A stretch of 5,553 bases of DNA from Bacteroides sp. Its GTDB lineage: Bacteria > Bacteroidota > Bacteroidia > Bacteroidales > Bacteroidaceae. The translations under genes were made by a program, and so were the position numbers. The stretch spans positions 1 through 5,553 of the forward strand of contig JAFYML010000030.1 in assembly GCA_017556595.1 (NCBI GenBank), read 5' to 3'. The notes beneath the pieces are model-generated. The model was not told the origin of the DNA. It searched no databases and saw nothing but the letters and a program-made list of their open reading frames with translations. Shown in pieces: positions 1-5,360 of this stretch; within the stretch, counting starts at the first letter, position 1; each line of letters starts with the position of its first letter.

Positions 1-2
1 CA

Positions 3-995
3 ATGAAGAAGAAACTATTGTTTATATTGCTTGCTTGTGTGCCTACTTTTGCTTTGTTGGCGCAAAACAATGTGTCGTCACAATCCAATGAAGAAAACGA
101 ACAAGAGTGGGGCATTGTGAACTTGTCCGTAGCCAACTTGCATGAAAAGGCCGATTTCGCCTCCGAAATGATTACGCAAGCGCTGATGGGCATGCCCGTC
201 AAAGTGCTGGAAACAGATGGATGGCATCGCATACAAACACCCGATAACTACCTATCGTGGGTGCATCGTGCGGGGATAACACTCTGTACACGCGCCGAGT
301 TAATTGCGTGGAACCGCGCAACAAAATTGGTGGTAACGGCTCATTATGGTACGGTGTATAGCCGTCCGTCGGAGAAGTCGCAACCCGTATCGGATGTAGT
401 GGCAAGTAACCGCTTGAAATTATTGGGCAAGAAGGGAAAATTTTACCATGTAGGCTATCCCGATGGTCGTGAAGGCTACTTGCGCAAGTCGTTGGCTATG
501 CCCGAGGAGGAATGGCGCAAGCAGTTGAAGCAAGATGGCGCAAGCATTCTTCAAACCTCTCATCAATTTATGGGCATACCTTATTTGTGGGCAGGTACCT
601 CTACCAAGGGAGGGGATTGTATCGGGTTTGTGCGAGCGGAGTTGTTGATGCACGATATCATTATTCCGCGCGATGCTTCGCAACAAGCACTCGAAGGCGA
701 ACGTTTGGAGATAGCACCCGACTTCAATAATTTGCAACCGGGCGATTTGATTTTCTTTGGGCGTAAAGCCGAAAATGAACAAAAAGAGCGCGTGGTACAC
801 GTGGCTTTCTATATAGGCAACAAACGCTTTATTCACTCGCAAGGCGATGTGCGTATAGGTAGCTTCGACGAGCAAGATAGCCTCTTCGATGCCTTTAATC
901 TTGGCCGTTTGTTGTTTGCCACTCGCTTCCTTCCTTATATAAATAAGGTGGAAAAGATGAATACTACCGATAAGAATCCTTATTACCAACCATAA
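3..995 (+). CDS. Exported NlpC/P60 cysteine peptidase with two SH3-like domains (YkfC-like, D-glutamyl-L-diamino-acid endopeptidase)
   Basis: This is a predicted periplasmic endopeptidase that cuts between D-Glu and the diamino acid of peptidoglycan stem peptides. Residues 1-20 form a signal peptide (KKK, then a hydrophobic run ending ALLA before QNN). A LLAC at 9-12 looks weakly like a lipobox but follows too short a hydrophobic core. Bacterial SH3-like domains span about 36-92 and 108-163. The NlpC/P60 domain covers about 180-312, with the catalytic Cys206 in GGDCIGF, His266 in VVHVAFYIG and His278 in FIHSQG as the third polar residue. Asp224 in PRDASQQ lies 18 residues after the Cys, where B. 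cereus YkfC (from memory) has the Asp that contacts the substrate's free amino terminus. The usual DCSG reads DCIG here. Length (330 aa) and domain order fit YkfC. The next gene, a dipeptide epimerase 10 bp downstream, supports that role. Only 2 bp precede the ATG, so the promoter is not visible and a slightly earlier start cannot be excluded. Confidence 0.9.
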   Translation: MKKKLLFILLACVPTFALLAQNNVSSQSNEENEQEWGIVNLSVANLHEKADFASEMITQALMGMPVKVLETDGWHRIQTPDNYLSWVHRAGITLCTRAELIAWNRATKLVVTAHYGTVYSRPSEKSQPVSDVVASNRLKLLGKKGKFYHVGYPDGREGYLRKSLAMPEEEWRKQLKQDGASILQTSHQFMGIPYLWAGTSTKGGDCIGFVRAELLMHDIIIPRDASQQALEGERLEIAPDFNNLQPGDLIFFGRKAENEQKERVVHVAFYIGNKRFIHSQGDVRIGSFDEQDSLFDAFNLGRLLFATRFLPYINKVEKMNTTDKNPYYQP

Positions 996-1005
996 ATATC
1001 GCACT

Positions 1006-2181
1006 ATGCAAAACCGAAGAGATTTTTTGAAAACATTATCCTTGGCCACCGTAGGGGCAGGGGTGCTAAGCAATGGCTTGCTCGCCTCGTGCCAACAATT
1101 GCCACAAACCTTCCACATCAATAGCCATGGCTTAGGCGCAAAGATGAAGGTTCGTTGCTTCCCTTACGAGCTGCAACTTCGCCATGTCTTTACCGTAGCA
1201 ACCAACTCGCGCACCACTACCCAAGGCGTGCAAGTAGAGATTGAGTACGATGGTGTGGTGGGATACGGAGAGGCCTCTATGCCGCCTTATTTGCAAAAAG
1301 AGCTTGGTACGGTGGAAAGTGTAATGGATTTTATCAATACAAAGATGGATTTGACACGATTCAGCGACCCTTTCCAATTGGAAGAAATCTTGGATTATGT
1401 TGATTCGCTTTCGCCGGGCGATGCTGCCGCTAAAGCAGCCGTTGATATTGCGTTGCACGATTTAGTGGGTAAGTTGATGGGACAACCTTGGCATCGTGTT
1501 TGGGGATTAAATAAAGCATTGACACCCTCTACAACTTTTACCATCGGTATCGATACACCCGAAGTGGTGCGCCAAAAAACACGCGAGTGTGCCGAACAAT
1601 TCAATATATTAAAGGTAAAGTTAGGACGCGATAATGACAAGGAGATGATAGAAACCATTCGCTCGGTAACCAACCTACCTATTGCCGTGGATGCTAACCA
1701 AGGATGGACGGATAGACAATATGCGCTCGATATGATTCATTGGTTGAAGGAACAAGGCATTGTAATGGTGGAGCAACCTATGCCAAAAGAACGAATTGAC
1801 GACTTGGCGTGGGTTACACAACATAGTCCCTTGCCAGTATATGCCGACGAATCTATTCAGCGCTTGGACGATGTGATTAAGATGAAGGGCGTTTTCTCGG
1901 GTATCAATATCAAATTGATGAAGTGCACCGGCATGCGCGAAGGACATAAGATGGCCATCACGGCACGCGCTTTGGGTATGGATGTGATGATAGGTTGTAT
2001 GACCGAGACATCGTGCGCCATATCTGCCGCTGCACAATTATCACCCTTGGCCGATTTTGCCGACTTGGATGGCGCATTGCTGATATCGAACGACCGCTTC
2101 AAGGGCATGGAGGTTGTGAATGGAAAGATTACGTTGAACGACTTGCCAGGCATTGGCATCACACCCATCACCAACTACTAG
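1006..2181 (+). CDS. Dipeptide epimerase (L-Ala-D/L-Glu epimerase family, enolase superfamily) with Tat-lipoprotein signal
   Basis: This enzyme epimerises the second residue of a dipeptide, classically L-Ala-D-Glu to L-Ala-L-Glu, completing muropeptide breakdown after the upstream peptidase. The N-terminal capping domain covers about 47-170 and the barrel about 175-375. Visible active-site elements are the KxK acid/base motif (Lys203, Lys205), Mg2+ ligands Asp229 (AVDAN), Glu256 (VEQP) and Asp281 (ADES), the opposing catalytic lysine, probably Lys303 (NIKLMK), and the DLD motif at Asp353/Asp355, which in this family holds the dipeptide's amino group. The first 29 residues carry a twin-arginine motif (NRRDFLK), a hydrophobic stretch and a lipobox LASC with Cys29. 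No acidic cluster follows the Cys, so surface display is not suggested. ATG 1006 lies 10 bp after the previous stop, indicating an operon. An internal ATG at 1144 (Met47) would give a 345-aa form resembling cytoplasmic homologues. The exact dipeptide is uncertain because specificity varies within the family. Equivalent genes are called ykfB or ycjG. Confidence 0.92.
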   Translation: MQNRRDFLKTLSLATVGAGVLSNGLLASCQQLPQTFHINSHGLGAKMKVRCFPYELQLRHVFTVATNSRTTTQGVQVEIEYDGVVGYGEASMPPYLQKELGTVESVMDFINTKMDLTRFSDPFQLEEILDYVDSLSPGDAAAKAAVDIALHDLVGKLMGQPWHRVWGLNKALTPSTTFTIGIDTPEVVRQKTRECAEQFNILKVKLGRDNDKEMIETIRSVTNLPIAVDANQGWTDRQYALDMIHWLKEQGIVMVEQPMPKERIDDLAWVTQHSPLPVYADESIQRLDDVIKMKGVFSGINIKLMKCTGMREGHKMAITARALGMDVMIGCMTETSCAISAAAQLSPLADFADLDGALLISNDRFKGMEVVNGKITLNDLPGIGITPITNY

Positions 2182-2205
2182 TCACTAGTAGCTAGTCGCT
2201 AGTCA
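2178..2205. repeat. Four tandem 7-bp units (CTAGTNN) across the epimerase stop codon
   Basis: The units are CTAGTCA, CTAGTAG, CTAGTCG and CTAGTCA, and a fifth degenerates to CTATTTT. The TAG in the first unit is the stop codon of the epimerase gene. Because the period is 7, TAG recurs in all three forward frames. Because CTAG is palindromic, TAG also falls in all three reverse frames. It may be a simple-sequence repeat or a remnant of an interspersed intergenic repeat. It contains no stem long enough to be a terminator on its own. Confidence 0.8.
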
Positions 2206-2222
2206 CTATTTTAACATTTCGG

Positions 2223-2246
2223 CTATTTTAAACAAATGTAAAATAG
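2223..2246. repeat. 8-bp inverted repeat, possible hairpin or operator
   Basis: The arms CTATTTTA (2223-2230) and TAAAATAG (2239-2246) are perfectly complementary around the 8-nt loop AACAAATG. The stem is almost all A-T and no T tract follows, so it is a weak candidate terminator for the upstream two-gene operon. It could instead be a protein-binding site. The left arm is also a direct copy of the sequence at 2206-2214 (CTATTTTAA). Confidence 0.5.
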
Positions 2247-2258
2247 TAGTCATTTGCC

Positions 2259-2275
2259 GTTAAGCGCTGTTAAGC
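2259..2275. repeat. Direct repeat GTTAAGC, 10 bp apart
   Basis: Two identical heptamers lie at 2259-2265 and 2269-2275. The 10-bp period places them on the same face of the helix, as in cooperative regulator sites. A third GTTAA lies at 2290. Function is inferred from spacing only. Confidence 0.45.
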
Positions 2276-2292
2276 AATCGTGGCTCTGTGTT

Positions 2293-2318
2293 AAAAGAGG
2301 ACAAAAAAAGAGGACAAA
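2293..2318. repeat. Perfect tandem duplication of a 13-bp unit (AAAAGAGGACAAA)
   Basis: Copies at 2293-2305 and 2306-2318 are identical and directly adjacent. They lie 92-117 bp upstream of the htrA start codon. This could be a paired regulator site or simply a replication-slippage duplication. Confidence 0.6.
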
Positions 2319-2346
2319 AGTTTGAAGTAATTGTTTTTTGTTGTTC

Positions 2347-2391
2347 TTTTAACATCGAAAAGTTAAAATAAAACCGAATATTAACAGTTAA
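2347..2391. promoter_or_regulatory. htrA-proximal inverted repeats built on GTTAA
   Basis: TTTTAAC (2347-2353) and GTTAAAA (2362-2368) form a perfect 7-bp inverted repeat around an 8-nt spacer. Just downstream, TTAACAGTTAA (2381-2391) is a second perfect inverted repeat with a 1-nt centre. Both lie within 65 bp of the htrA ATG, in the region expected to hold the promoter or leader. No convincing TAnnTTTG -7 element was found anywhere from 2182 to 2409, so the htrA promoter cannot be placed. The rest of that gap is AT-rich, with no ORF or RNA gene that I can recognise. Confidence 0.4.
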
Positions 2392-2409
2392 AACAATAAG
2401 AGAGTAGTT

Positions 2410-3972
2410 ATGAAACAAACAACAAAAAACATTTTAGGAGTAGCAGCTATCGGCTTGTTTAGTGCCGGCATAGCAGGATTTACCACTTACAAGGTATTGG
2501 ATTTGGAACGCCCAACAACGGTGGCTTCCTCTAATTTTTCAGACATTTTTGAACAAAATGATAATTGCTTGCGATTGGCAGCTTACGAAGCTACCGATGC
2601 ACAACCTGTCGATTTAACAGCTGCTGCCGAAAGTTCGGTGAATGCAGTTGTGCATATTCGCGCTACACAATCTTCGAAAGTACAAGAGGTGGAAGTGCGC
2701 GACCCATTTGCAGACATCTTTGGCGACTTCTTTGGTTATCGCGGACAAGGCGGTACACAACGTCGTCAAGTGCAAACACCCGAACGTCGTGGTTATGGCT
2801 CAGGTGTAATCATCTCGAAAGATGGCTACATTGTAACCAACAATCACGTGGTGGAAGGTGCCGATGAAATTACCGTGAAGTTGAACGATGACCGCGAGTT
2901 GCAAGGACGCATCATCGGTACTGATGCCGAAACAGATTTGGCTTTGGTAAAGATTGAAGGTGACAACTTTCCAACTATCCCTGTAGGTGATTCAGACGCG
3001 TTGAAGATTGGCGAATGGGTGCTTGCCGTAGGTAATCCTTTCAATTTGAATTCTACCGTAACTGCAGGTATCGTTAGTGCTAAAGCACGTGCCATCGGTT
3101 CGCAAACTGCTAACGGACAAGCCGCAACTATCCAATCGTTTATCCAAACCGATGCTGCTATCAATAGCGGTAATAGTGGTGGTGCGTTGGTAAATGCACG
3201 TGGCGAGTTGGTAGGTATTAATGCTATGCTCTATTCTCCAACAGGTGCTTATTCGGGCTACGGCTTTGCCATCCCAACTTCTATTATGAAGAAGGTTGTA
3301 ACCGATTTGAAAGAACATGGTGTAGTGCAACGTGCTAAGTTGCATATCGGTTGCAATGAGATTATTACCGATTTGCAAGCAGATGAAAAGAGAACTGCAG
3401 AAATGAAGAAACGTGCCGAAGAATTGGGCGTAACAGAAGGTGTAATTGTAGAAAGTGTAGAAGAAGGTGGCTCGTCGGAGGGCATCTTGGAAGTGAACGA
3501 TGTTATCATCGGTCTTGGCAACAAGAAAATTCACCGCTTTGCCGACTTGCAAGAAGCATTGCAACAATACCGCCCAGGCGATAAGGTGCAAGTGAAGATT
3601 GTACGCGATAAGAAGCAACAAACCGTTACCGTAGAGTTGAAGAACGAACAAGGTACTACTAAGGTAGTGAAGAATGCCGATATGGAAATCTTGGGCGCAG
3701 CCTTCAAACCTGTTTCAGACGATACTAAACGTCAACTTCGTTTGAACTATGGTTTGCAAGTAACCGGTGTAACCGAAGGTAAGATGTCTGACGCTGGTAT
3801 CCGTCGTGGATTCATCATCTTGAAAGCCAACGGACAAATGTTGAAGAGCGAAGACGACTTGAAGAAAGTGTTCGAAGCAGCGGTGAAGTCGCCCGATCAA
3901 GTATTGTTCCTTTCAGGTGTATTCCCATCTGGTAAGCGTGGTAACTTTGCAGTTGACCTTTCACAAGAATAA
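2410..3972 (+). CDS. htrA: HtrA/DegP-family (Do) periplasmic serine protease with two PDZ domains
   Basis: This is an envelope quality-control protease and chaperone that degrades misfolded periplasmic and outer-membrane proteins. Residues 8-24 are a hydrophobic signal or anchor segment without an obvious AxA cleavage site. The trypsin-like domain covers about 70-305, with the complete triad His146 (TNNHVV), Asp176 (ETDLALVKI) and Ser256 (GNSGG). A Gln/Arg/Gly-rich stretch at about 111-128 precedes the conserved RGYGSGVIIS and matches the flexible LA-loop region of DegP. PDZ1 spans about 308-411 and PDZ2 about 425-515. The carboxylate-binding segment of PDZ1, usually like RGxLGI, reads RAKLHIG here, and a charged helical stretch (322-340) follows. 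At 520 aa it is somewhat longer than E. coli DegP, and two PDZ domains place it with DegP/DegQ rather than DegS. It is preceded by a 228-bp repeat-rich gap and followed by a strong terminator, so it is probably transcribed alone. The upstream sequence AAGAGAG is at best a weak ribosome-binding site. Confidence 0.95.
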   Translation: MKQTTKNILGVAAIGLFSAGIAGFTTYKVLDLERPTTVASSNFSDIFEQNDNCLRLAAYEATDAQPVDLTAAAESSVNAVVHIRATQSSKVQEVEVRDPFADIFGDFFGYRGQGGTQRRQVQTPERRGYGSGVIISKDGYIVTNNHVVEGADEITVKLNDDRELQGRIIGTDAETDLALVKIEGDNFPTIPVGDSDALKIGEWVLAVGNPFNLNSTVTAGIVSAKARAIGSQTANGQAATIQSFIQTDAAINSGNSGGALVNARGELVGINAMLYSPTGAYSGYGFAIPTSIMKKVVTDLKEHGVVQRAKLHIGCNEIITDLQADEKRTAEMKKRAEELGVTEGVIVESVEEGGSSEGILEVNDVIIGLGNKKIHRFADLQEALQQYRPGDKVQVKIVRDKKQQTVTVELKNEQGTTKVVKNADMEILGAAFKPVSDDTKRQLRLNYGLQVTGVTEGKMSDAGIRRGFIILKANGQMLKSEDDLKKVFEAAVKSPDQVLFLSGVFPSGKRGNFAVDLSQE

Positions 3973-3993
3973 ACTAATTTGTTCGATATAGAG

Positions 3994-4029
3994 AAAAGAT
4001 GCCGGCAATATTGTTCGGCATCTTTTTTT
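3994..4029 (+). terminator. Rho-independent terminator of htrA
   Basis: AAAAGATGCCG (3994-4004) pairs perfectly with CGGCATCTTTT (4016-4026) to form an 11-bp stem with an 11-nt loop. A run of seven T (4023-4029) begins within the right arm. It starts 21 bp after the htrA stop codon. The A-tract on the left could also support termination in the opposite direction, although no gene converges on it. Confidence 0.92.
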
Positions 4030-4041
4030 ATGCTACTTTTG
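4010..4041 (+). promoter_or_regulatory. Bacteroidota-type promoter for the SDR gene
   Basis: TACTTTTG at 4034-4041 is an exact match to the -7 consensus TAnnTTTG. ATTG at 4010-4013 is a 3-of-4 match to the -33 TTTG with a 20-bp spacer. The start codon at 4062 would follow a leader of only about 15 nt. The -33 element lies inside the loop of the htrA terminator. Confidence 0.7.
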
Positions 4042-4061
4042 TGAAAAAATAACGATTGAGT

Positions 4062-4787
4062 ATGAAACGAGCAGTTGTAATAGGTGCCACATCGGGCATC
4101 GGACGCGAAGTGGCCAAGCTATTGTTGGCCGATGGATGGATGATTGGCGCGGCAGGTCGCCGCATGGCCGAGTTGGAAAGTTTGAAGGCAATGGCGCCCG
4201 ACAAAGTGATGATTCAACAACTTGATGTAACTGACGAGGAAGCCCCTGCGCTATTACAACAATTGATTGATAGCTTGGGTGGTATGGACCTCTATTTTCA
4301 TAGTTCGGGCATTGGTAATCAAAATCCTACGTTGGATGTGGCGATAGAGATGCGTACAATGCAAACAAATGGCGATGGCTTTATGCGCATGGTAACAGCT
4401 GCGTTTCATTATTTTAAAGAATCAAAGCGCGAAGGACATATTGCGGTGATTAGCTCCATTGCCGGCACCCGAGGATTGGGTATTGCGCCAGCCTATTCGG
4501 CAACGAAAGCTTTTCAAAATACCTACATTCAATGCCTTACCCAATTGGCACGAATGCAACATTTACCCATTCGCTTCACCGATATTCGTCCAGGATTTGT
4601 GCGTACAGCCTTGTTGAAAGCTGGAAATTATCCCATGCAATTAACACCGGAATATGCAGCTAAGAAAATTGTGAAAGCACTAAAACGCGGCAAGCGCATT
4701 GCTATCATCGATTGGAAGTATCGCCTCTTGGTAGGTTTCTGGCGCTTGATTCCTCGCTGGATTTGGGAGCGATTGCCTGTAAAATAA
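4062..4787 (+). CDS. Short-chain dehydrogenase/reductase (SDR) family oxidoreductase
   Basis: This is a classical SDR of 241 aa with a Rossmann fold; its substrate is unknown. The cofactor-binding motif GATSGIG is at residues 8-14. The GRR at 32-34, after the second strand, suggests NADP(H) rather than NAD(H). LDVTD at 54-58 matches the usual adenine-contacting Asp. The catalytic residues are Asn103, Ser132, Tyr145 and Lys149 (YSATK). The conserved NNAG segment is replaced by HSSG (80-83). PG at 177-178 in DIRPGFV is the usual post-catalytic motif. The last 25 residues (WKYRLLVGFWRLIPRWIWERLP) are rich in Trp, Arg and Leu and could form an amphipathic, membrane-touching tail. A TTG codon at 4056 is in frame, but ATG 4062 is preferred because it begins directly at the first Rossmann strand (MKRAVVIG). 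No Shine-Dalgarno is visible. It converges on cdd with a 7-bp gap. Confidence 0.92.
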   Translation: MKRAVVIGATSGIGREVAKLLLADGWMIGAAGRRMAELESLKAMAPDKVMIQQLDVTDEEAPALLQQLIDSLGGMDLYFHSSGIGNQNPTLDVAIEMRTMQTNGDGFMRMVTAAFHYFKESKREGHIAVISSIAGTRGLGIAPAYSATKAFQNTYIQCLTQLARMQHLPIRFTDIRPGFVRTALLKAGNYPMQLTPEYAAKKIVKALKRGKRIAIIDWKYRLLVGFWRLIPRWIWERLPVK

Positions 4788-4794
4788 ACCTGCT

Positions 4795-5277
4795 TTATTC
4801 CATTGTGGCGGCCGAGAACGATAGGGGAAGCAAGTCGCCTACGTTCTGCAATTCGTAAATGCCCTTATTGCCATATAATAAAATGCGCATAGGGGTGGCG
4901 AAGCGTGTTTGCGTTTCAAGCATCACTTGACGGCAAGCGCCACAAGGTGGTATTGGCTCGTCCAATAATTCGCCACGTTCATTGCGTGCTGCAATGGCCA
5001 AGGTTATTACAGCTTGGTCGGGATGTTGTGAATTGGCATAGAATAGCGTAGTGCGTTCGGCGCATATCCCCGATGGGTAGGCTGCATTCTCTTGATTTGT
5101 TCCGGTGATGATGGTGCCATCTTTCAAGCGCGCGGCTGCACCTACCGAAAAGTGCGAGTAGGGGGCATAGCTACGGTTGGTAGCTTCGATGGCTGCTTGC
5201 ATCAGTTCTTGGTCGTTGGCACACAATTCATCAAGTAAATAAATGCTGATAGGGATATGTATCTCTTTGCTTTGCAT
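4795..5277 (-). CDS. cdd: Cytidine deaminase, tetrameric class
   Basis: This is a cytosolic zinc enzyme of pyrimidine salvage, converting cytidine and deoxycytidine to uridine and deoxyuridine. The substrate-binding segment YAPYSHFSVGAA is at 37-48. The first zinc motif is CAE (Cys72, with Glu74 as the proton shuttle) in PSGICAERTTLF. The second is PPCGACRQ with Cys112 and Cys115. Three Cys ligands and a length of 160 aa indicate the homotetrameric class, not the longer E. coli-type dimer. The protein ends with LLPLSF, a common C-terminal motif of the family. It has about 25 more N-terminal residues than the B. subtilis enzyme, which seems typical of Bacteroidota relatives. The start is supported by a good upstream AAGGA and by the promoter behind it. 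An alternative Met26 start would remove only this extension. Confidence 0.96.
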   Translation of the reverse strand: MQSKEIHIPISIYLLDELCANDQELMQAAIEATNRSYAPYSHFSVGAAARLKDGTIITGTNQENAAYPSGICAERTTLFYANSQHPDQAVITLAIAARNERGELLDEPIPPCGACRQVMLETQTRFATPMRILLYGNKGIYELQNVGDLLPLSFSAATME

Positions 5278-5285
5278 AATGGTAT

Positions 5286-5291
5286 TCCTTC
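5286..5291 (-). promoter_or_regulatory. Shine-Dalgarno-like site of cdd
   Basis: On the minus strand GAAGGA is followed by 8 nt and then the cdd ATG, which is ideal spacing. It supports the start at 5277. It stands out because the SDR gene and the downstream partial gene have no such site, as is usual in Bacteroidota. Confidence 0.6.
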
Positions 5292-5312
5292 AATGAAACA
5301 ATAATGATGCAA

Positions 5313-5343
5313 CAAAGATAGCAAAGAGGTTGGATATATCAAA
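5313..5343 (-). promoter_or_regulatory. Bacteroidota-type promoter for cdd
   Basis: Read on the minus strand, TTTG (5343-5340) is followed by a 19-bp spacer and TATCTTTG (5320-5313). Both elements match the consensus exactly. Transcription would begin near 5307, giving a leader of about 30 nt. Confidence 0.78.
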
Positions 5344-5360
5344 TCTTTTGTGCACTTTTG
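5329..5360 (+). promoter_or_regulatory. Probable promoter of the downstream glucosaminidase-like gene
   Basis: GTTG (5329-5332), a 20-bp spacer and CACTTTTG (5353-5360) each match the Bacteroidota elements with one mismatch. The ATG at 5384 follows 23 bp later. It overlaps the divergent cdd promoter, whose -33 element falls inside its spacer. Confidence 0.5.

Noticed and set aside
420..1121. 233-codon open frame on the minus strand
   Set aside because: It lies antisense to the NlpC/P60 gene and the epimerase leader, which have clear motifs, and its translation is low-complexity without any recognisable domain or signal.
2178..2205. CRISPR array or phage attachment site
   Set aside because: The 7-bp units have no spacers, no cas gene is nearby, and there is no tRNA, integrase or second copy of the sequence in the window.
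2178..2215. Intrinsic terminator formed by the CTAGT repeats
   Set aside because: The longest stem seen is about 5 bp (ACTAG/CTAGT with a 3-nt loop) and only four T follow, too weak to call.
2992..3651. 219-codon open frame on the minus strand
   Set aside because: It is antisense to the htrA protease and PDZ1 coding region, and its Cys/Tyr/Phe-rich translation has no family motif. It is best explained as a shadow of htrA codon use.
4056..4061. Upstream TTG start for the SDR gene
   Set aside because: It would add only Met-Ser before MKRAVVIG. The ATG at 4062 begins directly at the Rossmann strand and ATG is far more common.
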